From the NCBI GenBank assembly GCA_017163975.1, contig JAFFSR010000363.1, forward strand, positions 248,001 through 312,000: a stretch of 64,000 bases of DNA, written 5' to 3'. This stretch comes from Anastatus disparis (Eukaryota > Arthropoda > Insecta > Hymenoptera > Eupelmidae). Position 1 is the first letter of the stretch, and every line of letters starts with the position of its first letter. This document shows, one piece after another, positions 1 through 9,031 of the stretch. The notes under the pieces were generated by a model, which was not told the origin of the DNA, ran no database searches, and saw only the letters and a list, made by a program, of their open reading frames with translations. The position numbers and the translations under genes were made by a program.

Positions 1-131
1 CCATCAATGGCTGCGGTACACAGACTTCGCCAAGATTCCAAGTCGTTGATATCAGCTTGGCCATTTCTCTGATACTCCAACGAATCTTGAAGCAGCTTGA
101 CAGTACGTGCGAAATATTCAGGGGATTGCAT
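1..131 (-). CDS. N-terminus of a family B DNA polymerase-type protein (partial, copy 1)
   Basis: The reverse strand has an ATG at 129-131 followed by 43 open codons to the window edge, beginning MQSPEYFARTVKLLQDSLE. This aligns with MQFPEYFAYTVKLLMDLLD at 12672 onward, where the downstream sequence has the layout of protein-primed PolB proteins of Polinton/Maverick, adintovirus-like and related arthropod elements. That downstream copy is broken early by a stop; this one has no stop in the visible part. The gene is head to head with the gene at 768 and has its own TATA box at 461-467. The polymerase identity is inferred through the second copy, because no catalytic motif lies in these 43 codons. 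What lies left of the window decides whether the gene is complete. Confidence 0.6.
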   Translation of the reverse strand, partial: MQSPEYFARTVKLLQDSLEYQRNGQADINDLESWRSLCTAAID

Positions 132-460
132 CTTATCCTTGTAGATTTATTAATTGATTGTAGTGATCCCTCTCACGTTATGCTCTTTGAGACTTTCCCT
201 TAGTTAAACAGCTCTGTTCGATGATCAAGACGTCTGTAAATAAATAAATAATTAGCTCTTGCAATATGTACTTTGAAAATAATAACTCATGTAATATTTA
301 CCTTCTATGAAGATCTATCTGAAAATTTTTCTATCTTCGTAATACACTTTGTTGATGATCTGGAGATCTTTGAAAATAAGCTCTTTGTGAACTTATCGGA
401 GGACTTCCTTCTCGATTAGCTTGAGGCACAAGAATGATTTTCAGGTCGCGGAGCTCCTCC

Positions 461-467
461 ATTTATA
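461..467 (-). promoter_or_regulatory. TATA box of the polymerase-type gene, copy 1
   Basis: On the reverse strand the context GGTATAAATGGAGG matches GGTATATATGGAGG upstream of the second copy at 12287-12300. The next 45 bases also match (GAAAATCATTCTTGTGC, then GAAGGAAGTCCTCC). This similarity in non-coding sequence supports a real shared promoter. The ATG lies about 330 bases downstream, so the leader at 132-450 is long; it shows no other gene. Confidence 0.6.
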
Positions 468-688
468 CCCATTTTTGGAAGCATGGGGGAGGTTCAGATG
501 GTGCTGGAAGTTGGAAGAGAGGGGATATGATGGTAGTGGGAGTGTAGAGAGAAGTTATTATTGGTGAAGCTCAAAGAGAGGGAATACGATGGAGATGGTA
601 GCTTACAGAGAAGGGATGCGATGGAGGTGGTAGCTTACAGAGAGAAGGGATGCGATGGAGGTGGAAACCTTAAGAGAAGGGATGAGAG

Positions 689-696
689 TATAAAAG
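689..696 (+). promoter_or_regulatory. TATA box of the MEYVLD gene, copy 1
   Basis: TATAAAAG is followed by CTCACGAGCTC and, about 45 bases on, by AGTTAGCAGCAACATCA-like sequence just before the ATG. The same layout is found on the reverse strand at 12025-12032 for the second copy. The box lies inside an upstream in-frame extension of the reading frame (561-767), so the true start is taken as 768. Bases 560-680 are purine-rich and contain repeated GGGATGCGATGGAGGTGG-like units. Confidence 0.6.
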
Positions 697-767
697 AAAG
701 CTCACGAGCTCTGTCGAATCATTTTTCAGTTCAGAGAGCTAGCAGCAACATCAAGGAGAGAGCAAAG

Positions 768-1464
768 ATGATGGAATACGTATTAGACGTACAAGGCTTC
801 AGAAGATCCTCGAACCTATTTGTTGTAAAAGAGGCCGCTATTTTTTCCGTAGAGAAGGATCTAAAGCCCTTGGTATACTTTTTCCAACCTCCTTGTAAGT
901 GGAAAAAACTTTTCGCTGTGGAACAGTCAGTAAACGAATGGTTAGAGAAGAAGCATCATGGAATTCCGTGGGAAGCTAGAGCAACTCCGTACTGTGACGT
1001 AATCAAAGTATTACAAGATAGTCTAAAGAGTGCTGTTAAAATATACGTCAAAGGTTTTAAGAAAAAAAGATGGATACAAGAGATTTTACCAAGAAAGTAA
1101 GTATGAATATAAATGTTATAAATACTCGACCATTATTAATTATTCTTATTTTTCTAGAACTATTGTCAACATGGAAGAAATTGGATGTCCTAAGTTAAAA
1201 GCCCTCAAGAAGATTGGCATCGCTGGCTGCAAATGTGACTGTCATCCACTTGCGAAGCAACCAGTATGTGCAGTGACAAATGCGCATGCTCTTAAGGAAT
1301 GGCTACTCTCTCAATACTTTCCAATCCAGACGCCACTACCCGAAGAAGATGAAGGAAAGGATGAAGTCGATTGCACTTGCCATAACTTAGAACGAACGGC
1401 TATGTATTCACCGTTCAGTCGCGCGGAATTAGATAAAAGCATACTGTTCGCGATGTATAATTAA
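768..1464 (+). CDS. Spliced MEYVLD-family gene beside the polymerase (copy 1)
   Basis: There are two exons, 768-1096 and 1158-1464, with a 61-base intron (AAA|GTAAGT donor, TTTTTCTAG acceptor). The product is about 211 residues. The first exon encodes a conserved-looking start (MMEYVLDVQGFRRSSNLFVVKE) and ends KKKRWIQEILPR. The second begins TIVNMEEIGCPKLKAL and has several Cys and His residues (CKCDCH, CAVTNAHALKEWL, CTCH). The second copy at 11316-11950 keeps the same start and intron phase. From memory, related small proteins are common in arthropod genomes. The opening DVQGF and the later NMEE-GCP and CA-N-LK-WL blocks suggest an RNase H-like (DEDD exonuclease-like) fold, but this is inference and the second acidic position reads N in both copies. 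A polyA signal (AATAAA) follows at 1518. Confidence 0.65.
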
Positions 1465-1517
1465 TGTATTATATTAGATTAAATTTATTATTTATTTTTT
1501 ATATTATAAATTGTTAA

Positions 1518-1928
1518 AATAAAGAAAATAAATGAGAATGAGAAAGTTAAAGGAGAGGAAAACTTGTGGTTGTTCCTCATAGGTTAAGGGCGAAGGTTGG
1601 GGCTCTTACCACTTCCTTATTTTTTTTTATTATTTACATACATCTTCATAATAGGATTTAAACTTGTTTAGCAGTATTTAAACTTGTTTAGCAGTATTTA
1701 AACTTGTTTAGCAGCATTTAAACTCATTCATATAAGTATTAAATCTCATTCATATCATCATTAAACCTAATCATATTATTATTCAAAGTATATAGATGCG
1801 TATGTGAATAATAAAAAAGAATAAGAAAGTGGTAAGAGCCCCAGCCAACGCTCTACCTGTGAGAAACAACCATAAGTTTTTTCTCTCCTTTGAACTTTCT
1901 TATTCTCATTTAATTCATTTTCTTTATT
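1518..1928. repeat. Inverted 3' motif between convergent genes
   Basis: The left arm (1518-1620) and right arm (about 1815-1928) are inverted copies of one motif of roughly 100 bases. Each starts with an AATAAA polyA signal at a gene end, continues with AATGAGAATRAGAAAGTT, then GGTTGTT-CTCA and GGGGCTCTTACCACTT. Each arm therefore sits in the 3' flank of one of two convergent genes. A third copy follows the MEYVLD pseudogene at 11130-11228 in the same relative orientation. The conservation suggests an RNA-level or termination function or an element boundary; this is not known. Confidence 0.6.
1656..1730. repeat. 20-bp tandem repeat
   Basis: About three direct copies of GCAGTATTTAAACTTGTTTA lie in the loop between the two inverted arms, followed by degenerate variants with ATTCATATCA. 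Confidence 0.85.
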
Positions 1929-1939
1929 TTACAATCAAT

Positions 1940-2366
1940 TTACAATTTTCGCTGTTTCAAAAATTTCTTTATATTTATAAGTGAGCGAGGTAGATTCCCA
2001 TAGCTATTTTTCGTAGGTTCTTTTTCAAGAGACTGTTTCATTCTTAATTTTTTAATTTCTAACTCAGCTATGATCTGTCTACCTCGCTCACTATCACATA
2101 AGCTGACTCTTTTTGTTGCTTCTGGCCTGGGAGATGTCCATCCGCTTGGATAAGAGACCACAATAGGAGTAGGAGGCAATGCAGGCTGATCCTCCTTAGC
2201 TTTTTTCTCCTGACGCATTATTGATAATTTTTTTTCTATCTCCGCCGCCCTCTTTCTGGCTAGCAGCAATCTTTGGAGACGAGATGGGTACTGAAAACAA
2301 AATAAAATTAGAATAAAGACATTTCTATTTATGAGGTGTTTAGTACAAGCATACTTCTTGATTCAT
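1940..2366 (-). CDS. Small basic spliced protein of the virus-like element (copy 1)
   Basis: Exon 1 is complement 2355-2366 (codes MNQE), the intron complement 2291-2354 (GTATGC donor, TTTTCAG acceptor, 64 bases), and exon 2 complement 2290-1940. The product is about 120 residues, rich in Lys, Arg and Glu: YPSRLQRLLLARKRAAEIE, a Pro-rich middle and a basic C-terminus. The broken gene at 9989-10339 occupies the same relative position in copy 2, also has a tiny first exon ending in an NQ motif, and opens exon 2 with a similar basic helix (RVRLLKKLRVTKRIAADI). No domain is recognised. Position and charge would suit a nucleic-acid-binding or structural protein, but that is a guess. The polyA signal is complement 1923-1928. 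Confidence 0.55.
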
Positions 2367-2400
2367 TGTCCTTTGATCGTATTTTCACCCTAGAAATCAG

Positions 2401-2470
2401 CTCCTTATATGTTTTGAACTTCACTGTTTCATCTGTGGAAAGTACGGCGCCACCAAGCGGTCAAGTGGTA
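2401..2470 (-). promoter_or_regulatory. Promoter-like cassette of the small basic gene
   Basis: The reverse strand reads GAAGTTCAAAACATATAAGG about 40 bases before the ATG at 2366. The same string with small changes (GAAGTTCAAAACATAAAGGG) lies before the next gene at 3132-3151. Upstream, a weak inverted symmetry centres near GGCGCC (about 2448). Confidence 0.5.
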
Positions 2471-2707
2471 AAACTACATCTAAGGACTTAGTCTCAAATC
2501 CAATTATATCCAATCAAACTTCTTAACAAAATTCAATCGGATATAGTTAGGAAATTTTCGAACTTCTACATCTTTGAATAATTGCAATATTCTCGATTTA
2601 AACTTAGAAAAGCTGAAAAATTATTTTTTGATTTTATGTGCGGCTGATCTCAAAATAGAGATCAGCCTGAAAAAATGGCAAGTGTCTACAAAGACGTTTG
2701 GTTAAGC

Positions 2708-3052
2708 CTAGCGTTTTTGGAGACGCTTAGCTAACTCAGCCTTTTCATCCTCAGTCAGAGTTTGAGAGTTTTTAATTCTCAAACCTGACTTTGGTAGAGA
2801 AGACTGTGTGGGTCCTTGCTTCGCCTTCCTTTTCGCTGCTGTCGCGTTCTTTTTGGCTGCCTGTTTAGCCTTGCCCCATTCGTGCGCTGCCTGGATGTCA
2901 GTTTGAACTTCCACCGTTACTTTTGGAGGCTGCATTGATGGTGGTTGGCTGGTCATTCCCACGATTCGGGTCACCTCTGCAGCATAAGCTCCAGCAAGTT
3001 CTAGTCGCCGATAGTCCGCCTCAGTCAGTTCATAGTCGTCCTTTGACTCCAT
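2708..3052 (-). CDS. Small Lys/Ala-rich protein of the virus-like element
   Basis: An open frame of 114 residues begins MESKDDYELTEADYRRLELA, has a central segment rich in Ala and Lys (AKQAAKKNATAAKRKAKQG) and ends ELAKRLQKR. It is predicted to be helical and strongly basic in its second half. It lies on the same strand as the gene at 2366 and shares its promoter motif. I recognise no family. The shared promoter and neighbourhood suggest it belongs to the same element as the polymerase and MEYVLD genes. No counterpart is visible in copy 2. A CAG just before the ATG could be a splice acceptor of a leader intron, but no good donor was found. Confidence 0.5.
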   Translation of the reverse strand: MESKDDYELTEADYRRLELAGAYAAEVTRIVGMTSQPPSMQPPKVTVEVQTDIQAAHEWGKAKQAAKKNATAAKRKAKQGPTQSSLPKSGLRIKNSQTLTEDEKAELAKRLQKR

Positions 3053-3131
3053 CCTGAAATTAATTTTATTTCTGTCCGACTTCCGAAATTATCGAAAGGT
3101 AAGTGGATAATTCAACCCTTGATTGCTGCTT

Positions 3132-3240
3132 CCCTTTATGTTTTGAACTTCGTTACTTTTCTTGAGGAAAGCCATACGCTACCTAGGATCCGAGTAATGA
3201 ACTATTATACGGTGCGATGTTTAAAAGATCGGGGATTCCC
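3132..3240. promoter_or_regulatory. Imperfect palindromic promoter cassette
   Basis: One arm carries GAAGTTCAAAACATAAAGGG (reverse strand, toward the 2708-3052 gene). The other end carries TTTAAAAGATCGGGG on the plus-strand side, and AGTTCATTACT in one arm faces ACTTCGTTACT in the other. It resembles the cleaner palindromes at 8131 and 9824, which also have TATA-like ends. Confidence 0.4.
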
Positions 3241-3383
3241 CGTGTATATGCGAGAAACCGAAAAATTCATTTTTACTTAAGATATAAATTTGAAAAAATT
3301 TTCAAAGGGCTTTTTCAATTCAAATTAAATAAATTTTCACTCTGAAATAAAATTTATAATATTTTAAAAATGAAAAAAAAGTT

Positions 3384-3455
3384 GACTTGGGTTGGAATTG
3401 AACCCGTGACTCTCTGGTCGAGAGGCATGCACTTATACCACTCGACCACGGAGTC
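3384..3455 (-). tRNA. tRNA-like sequence, probably a pseudogene
   Basis: The reverse strand has a 72-base unit with a good A box (TGGTCGAGTGGT) and B box (GGGTTCAATTCC), matched ends GACT...AGTC, and an anticodon-arm hairpin CTCT...AGAG. Acceptor positions 5-6 and most of the T stem do not pair, and the base before the anticodon is not T, so no amino acid is assigned. It could be a decayed tRNA or the head of a tRNA-derived SINE. Confidence 0.45.
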
Positions 3456-3459
3456 ATTA

Positions 3460-4475
3460 CACTTTGCAATTTTGGAAACTTGTATATCCGCAGTTCATCA
3501 GATACATTTTTATTTTTATTTATTTTTTTAATAAAATTTTTAAATATTATTAATTGTTAATAATTATTAACAATAATAATTAATAATAATTTATTATGAA
3601 AAAAAATTTTTTTCACTAATAAAATTTTTTAGTTAAAATTTTTATTTAAAAAAATATTAATAAAAATAATATAAAATTAATTTATTGAAAATTAATTTAT
3701 TTAAATATTAAAAAAATAAAAAATATCCGCATCTCGGGATATTTCCTACCTTATCGACGCAAAATTGTGCAGTTGACGCAGAAATGCAAGGGAGGCGGGG
3801 AAGGTGACCCAAAAATGCAGAGGGGTGGGGGTGACCCAGTAATGGAGGGGGGAGGGGGTGACCCAGAACCACCATAGCCTATCTACTCCCAAGCGATATT
3901 CGCGAGCGCCTATTATGGCCGTGTGGGCTAAGCGATGTCCGCAAGCACTATGCCCTATCTATTATTATAAGTTTATATAATTTTTTTAAAAATAAAACAT
4001 TTTTTAGTAGAAAATTTTTTTAAATTAAAATATTTTTAAAATTAATTGTTTGAAATAAACATTTCTTAAACAAAATATGAAAATTTATATATTTTGCAGT
4101 ATTATTTATGTAACTATAGCTAAAAAGATTTCTATTTTATCGATTTAGCTACATAGTTATTTTCAAACATTCAAATCTAGCGCGTAAAACCCCTAGTTTT
4201 ATATACCAGAATCGGTAAAGTAGGGTGCGCGCTTATCTATCGCGAGAGCACGTGTTGAAATAACCAGCGTGCTAGTTGACGTGCCGGTTCGCGAATCAAC
4301 ATCGTATTTTGTTTATGATTATTAAATTATAATTGAAAATATGCTCTCTCCGTTGAGATCGAGCATGTGTGTAATTAAAAGTACAGTGGAAAAAAAGTGT
4401 ATTGAAAAGTGTATTGAAAAAGTGTAGTGAAACATGTTTGCAATTTCTTTAAAAAGTGTAGTGAAACGTCTTTAC
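3460..4475. other. Non-coding, AT-rich, with a short GC-rich tandem
   Basis: No gene is seen. Bases 3776-3864 contain three imperfect units ending GGGGTGACCCAG. Bases 4170-4300 are moderately GC-rich, with TTTATATACC and GCGCGC blocks, but have no supported reading frame. Confidence 0.6.
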
Positions 4476-5156
4476 AATTTTTTTAAATAAATTCAAGAAT
4501 GTTTTTTAAAATTCAATCTTTCTTGTAATATTATTAACGTTTTATTTAAGTGTTGTATGTAATTTATATAGAATAAATTTAAGAACATAGAAGAAAATTC
4601 TATCTCTTATTATTTACTAAAATTTAATATTGTATAAGAGATAGAATTTTCTTTAATGTTCTTAAATTTATTCTATAGAAATTACATACAACACTTAAGA
4701 AGGGGCCGAACTATCTGTCTCTGTCTAATAGCGTTTTTCATTATTTATATAAACACTATCCTTTATAACAAGAGAAAAATAGCAGCCCCCGCTAGATATT
4801 AGAATAATAAGTAAATTTTGTAATAACAAACAAATTTTTTACCGCATAGTTTTTGACTAATTAGAGACCTACTAGCCATCTAGAATATAACCTATCTTTT
4901 TTTTGGTAGGTCTCTAATTATTCAAAAACTACGCAGTAAAAAAATTTGTTTGTTATTACAAAATTTACTTATTATACTAATATCTAGCGGGGGTTGCTAT
5001 TTTTTTCTTGTTATACCGGATAGTGTTTACATAAATGATGAAAAACGCTATTAGACAAAGACAGATAGTTCGGCCCCTTCTTAAATAAAACGTTAATAAT
5101 AGTACAAAAAAGATGGAATTTTGAAGAACATTCTTAAAATTTATTTAAGTGTGTAT
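4476..5156. repeat. Long palindromic MITE interrupted by a second MITE
   Basis: The arm 4476-4613 (AAGAATGTTTTTTAAAATTC, then TTAAGTGTTGTATG, then GAATAAATTTAAGAACAT) is repeated inverted at 4624-4698 and 5081-5156. The right arm is split by the 382-base element at 4699-5080. Removing that element and one TTAA makes the two arms continuous mirror images. Confidence 0.85.
4699..5080. mobile_element. TTAA-inserted palindromic MITE, GAAGGGGCCGAAC family
   Basis: A 382-base element that is an inverted repeat along almost its whole length: GAAGGGGCCGAACTATCTGT at one end and its complement at the other. It is flanked by TTAA at 4695-4698 and 5081-5084. TTAA duplication is typical of piggyBac-like (and Kolobok-like) elements; no transposase is present. 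A second copy is at 47026-47406. Confidence 0.85.
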
Positions 5157-5890
5157 GTGTATCTATCAATTAATAATAAGCGAGATTCATTTTTTAAATC
5201 AAATCAAGAGAAATCTAAAAAAAAATCAATTCCTCTTATTATAAATAGCAGGAGTAATTTCATAAAATTTATTTTGAGTATAAAGTATTCATGAAAATTC
5301 TATAAAATTTCTTCTACTATGTATAATATGAAAGATTCATTTTTTCTAGATTTTTCTTGATTGAATTTTTTGATTATTTTTCAATTTTTGTTTTAATACG
5401 ATCGAGAAATCTATAGAAAATCAGTCTCTGTTATTGAAAACTGCAAAGAAATTTTATAGAACCATCGTGAATACTCAAAAGTAAAAAAAAATTCAAGAAA
5501 ATTCTATAAAATTTCTTTGTAGTTCGCAATAACAGATATTGATTTCTTCATAGATTTTTTTAATTCGATCGAGAAATCTATAGAATATCAATCTCAGTTA
5601 TTGTGAACTGCAAAGAAATTTTATAGAATTTTCTTGAATCTATTTAATTTTAAAATATTCAGGATAATTCTATGAAATTTCTCTGCAGTTCACAATAAGA
5701 GAGATTGATTTCTTTATAGATTTTTTTTATTACATTTGAAAATCTTGAAAAATCATTTTCTCTTATTATAAGTAGCAGAAGAAATTTTATAGAATCTTCA
5801 GGATTTATTTTAAGTTGAAATTATTCATGAAACTTCAATAAAATTTCTTGTACTATTTATAATAAGAGAGATTGATTTTTTCTAGATTTT
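5157..5890. repeat. Degenerate inverted and direct repeat cluster
   Basis: Roughly 150-200-base units containing AATTCTATAAAATTTCTT, TCGATCGAGAAATCTATAGA and GAGATTGATTTCTT alternate in both orientations. It looks like a pile of decayed palindromic elements. No gene is seen. Confidence 0.6.
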
Positions 5891-5892
5891 GC

Positions 5893-8065
5893 TTTCTCAT
5901 AGAGAAAGCATTGTATCGGTAAAAAAAATTTTTTCCCATTTTTTCATTAATTTGTACATATTTGAACTCAGTGAGTCGAAAAAAGTGGTTTCCAGAAAAT
6001 GTCTGTATGTATGTGTGTGTGTGTGTGTGTGTGTGGATGTATGAATTCAGTTAGTAAGCTGTATCTCGAGAACTACTCGATGGATTTGCTTCTAATTTTG
6101 CATGGAATTTAGTTTTGTGATTAACTTGCTGGGAAGCTATTGATAATTTGGTTCTTCCACCGTAGTTTTCATTTTAAAGTTTTTTTAAAAATAAAAAAAA
6201 ATTCGATTTTTCGTTTTTTGGTTTTTTTTTTGTTTACTACTCGATGAATTTGCTTCAAAATTTGCATGGAATTTATTTCTGATTGCCCGGATAAAATAAA
6301 TTTTTAAAAACTGATTTTCTTAGCTCAGTTTTAATTTTAGAGCATTTTGAAATTTTTGAAAAAAATGTTTCTATTTATTAAGCCAATAAAATCTTAAAAA
6401 CTACTCGATGGATTTACTTCAAATTTTCCATACAATTCAATTTTTTGATAAACTGGTGCGGAAGCTATTGGGAATTGGTTTTCTTAGCGCAGTTTTTTTT
6501 TTAGAATCATTTTAAGAATTTTTAAAAAATTTCGATTTTTCATTTTTTTGTATTTTACGTAAACTACTCGAAGAATTTGTTCGAAAATTTGTATGGAACT
6601 TTATTTCGACTGCCAAAATTATTAAAAATTTTGTAAACTAATTTTCTTAGCGCACTTTTAATTTTAGAGCATTTTTAAAATTTTTTAAAAAATTTTTATT
6701 TTTAATTTTTTTTTATTTTACGAAAACCATTCGATTGATTTGCTCCAAAATTTGTATGCAATTAATTCGCTACTATCTGAAGAAAACAAGCTTTGGAATA
6801 CTAATTTTCTCAGCGCAGTTTTAATTTTAGAACACTTTGAAAATTTTCAAAAAAATTTTTATTTTTCATTTATTTTCTTTTTTGCGTTAACCATACTATA
6901 AATTTTCTCCAAAATTTTCATACAATTAATTCGCTATTGTCTGAAAAAAATTAGCTTTTGGAAACTAATTTTCTTAGAGTGGTTACAATTTTAGAGAATT
7001 TTAAAGATTTAAAAAAAAATTTTGATTCTTCTTTTCTTATTTTTTTTTATTCTTCGTAAAGTACTCGATAGATTTGTTCTAAAAATTACAGGGAAATTAT
7101 TTGCGACTGCCAAAAGAAGGGAAATTTTCAAAAATTGATTTTCATAGCGTAGTTTTAATTTTAGAGCATTTTTAAAATTTTTAAAAGAAATTTTGAAAAG
7201 AAAATGTTATTTATTTAACCAGTTAGATCTCGAAAATTACTCTATGGATTTGCTTCAAATTTTGTATACCATCTATGTTTTTGTATAACTAGGCGGGAAG
7301 CTATAGAAAATTTGTATTCATAGTGTATTTTTTTTATTATAGAGCCATTTTAAGAATTTGAAAAAATTTTCGATTTTTAATTTTTTTTTTTGTATTTTAC
7401 GTAAGTTAATTGATGAGTTTGCTTTGAGATTTCCATGGGAATAATTTGCATCTGCCAAAAGAAGGATAACTTTTATAAACCGATCTTTTTAGCGTAGTTT
7501 TCTTTTTAGAAAATTTTAAAAATTTTCTTAAAAAATTTTCATATTTCAGTATTTTTCCATTTTACGTAAAGTACTTGATAGAATTACTCTAAAATTTGTA
7601 TACAAGTTATTTGCTACTGTCTTTATAAACCAAGTTTTAAATAAATAATTTTATTAGCGTAGCTTTTTGATCACTTCTTTTGTTTTCTGAGTTACTCTTG
7701 AAAATTTATAATAGTACTACTGAATTTAATTACCGTTACTAAAATTGACTACTTGGATTTACCAAGCTTAGTCGTGATAAAAAGATATCCACAAGATAAC
7801 AAAAATAATAAATTCGAACCTATGTATAAGGCTAGCTAAAGTCAACAAAATTAAACACTTTAAAAGCTAACATTTAACCCAAACAAAATGTTGAAAAGGC
7901 AATCAACTAGCATATATATTCAAAATTTATAAAGTACAAAATGAATAAATATTAATGATGGACAATTTTTTTATATTAAAATCACATTTAAATAAATATA
8001 AAAAAATAATGAAACTCAAAGAGCTCTATGAGAAAGCATTCCGCCAAAGCACTTGGCAGCGTTTT
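5893..8065. repeat. Element with about ten tandem units of 160-170 bp
   Basis: A unit built around ACTACTCGATGGATTTGCTT, then AAATTTGCATGGAATT, then TTTTCTTAGCGCAGTTTT, then TTTTAGAGCATTTT recurs roughly every 160-170 bases from about 6060 to 7660 with strong divergence. A short GT microsatellite (6010-6036) precedes the array. Similar blocks flank the region: CTCATAGAGAAAGCATTG near 5890 and CTCTATGAGAAAGCATTC near 8024. No open frame runs through it. It may be a satellite or the internal array of a non-autonomous element. Confidence 0.65.
7720..7815. repeat. LTR-end relic of the Gypsy-B family
   Basis: GACTACTTGGATTTACCAAG, CTTAGTCGTGATAAAAAGAT and ATCCACAA match the 3' part of the Gypsy-B LTRs (40090-40140 and 49358-49412) almost exactly, with weaker similarity on both sides. 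The segment forms a small hairpin (GACTA-CTTGG / CCAAG-TAGTC). Confidence 0.65.
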
Positions 8066-8130
8066 TTAAATATGATCAAAATCTAATTAGATTTTTAATT
8101 TTTTTTTCAATGGTTCTGATGATGAATGCC

Positions 8131-8222
8131 TATATGTTTAAATATTTTAGCGTATAAAATTCGAGTAAGTCCTTTCCGGAAAGGGTCTTCTCGAATTTTC
8201 ATACACTATCGTTTAAACATAT
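8131..8222. promoter_or_regulatory. 92-bp palindrome, promoter-like cassette
   Basis: ATATGTTTAAATATTTTAGC ... CCTTTCC|GGAAAGG ... GTTTAAACATAT is a near-complete inverted repeat centred at about 8176. Its right edge reads AAACATATGAAAGGGACAC, like the AAACATATAAGG and AAACATAAAGGG motifs in front of the genes at 2366 and 3052. No convincing gene follows. Confidence 0.5.
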
Positions 8223-8411
8223 GAAAGGGACACTAGTCATCAAAATCGTTAGTCTTCACCGGAATCATGGAAAATGGAATGAATGTATGTGTGTGTGTAT
8301 ATGTATGTGTAGAATAAAAAAAATGGAATAAAAGTAAGAGTGTATGTAAATTAAAATAAATAATTCCTTTATTTTAATGAAAATTCTATGAATGTGAGTA
8401 TATTTTTGTCG

Positions 8412-8562
8412 CTAGAATATTCGAGAAAAATTAAAGACTAAATATTTGAGTAATAAGCATTCCTTTGATACGTTAAAGTATTATTAGAAAATTCAAGAAC
8501 ATTATCTAAACTTATGATGAATGCTTATTACTTAAGTATTTTCTCGATTATTCTAATGACAA
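8412..8562. repeat. Inverted repeat, possible decayed promoter cassette
   Basis: AATATTCGAGAAAAAT...GAGTAATAAGCATTC in the left arm is mirrored by GAATGCTTATTACTTAAGTA, TTTTCTCGATTATTC in the right. The open frame at 8618-8896 downstream has no family resemblance and is not accepted as a gene. Confidence 0.5.
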
Positions 8563-8936
8563 AGGTTCCTTGTACATGTTTGATAATGGTCCATCAAAAA
8601 AGTCACTAGAATGATAGATGATTCTAGTTGCAACCCAACAAGCAAACGATGTCAAAGAGAGAATTAAAAAAGAATTCTTTATGTGTACTTTCGTAAACGA
8701 AAGTATCAATAAAGAGTTCTTAATGATTGCTTTGTTTATTCACGAATGTCCGAATACTTTAGTTTTTAAAGTATTCACAAAGTATTCACAAACAATTCTT
8801 TTGATTGAATCAAATTCGCAAAATACTTTTTTTAATCATCAAATTATAAATAATTCTTCTATTTTACATTATTATGAAAAACAAAAAATGTTATAATTGA
8901 TTAAAAATAAGGTATTAAATAAAAAAAAAAATTATT

Positions 8937-9031
8937 TTGTTCGAGATTCGAACCACGGTTCTTGAGGATGTCAAACAAAATAAAAAAAAAGTGTTGCCCA
9001 TGACTTAGTCTACTTGGCTACCAACTCATCT
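8937..9031 (-). tRNA. tRNA-like sequence with an A-rich internal insert, probably a pseudogene
   Basis: The reverse strand has GATGAGTTGGTAGCCAAGTAG (A box-like) and, about 70 bases later, CCGTGGTTCGAATCTCG (B box-like). Between them lies a poly-T/A tract where a tRNA intron or variable arm would be. The stems pair poorly, so it may be a SINE head or a chance match. Confidence 0.3.

Noticed and set aside
561..767. N-terminal extension of the MEYVLD frame (MVKLKEREYDGDG...)
   Set aside because: It spans purine-rich repeats and the TATA box; similarity with copy 2 as a protein starts only at MEYVLD.
8618..8896. 92-codon plus-strand frame after a palindrome
   Set aside because: AT-rich composition, no recognisable motif and no partner in copy 1 at the same relative place.
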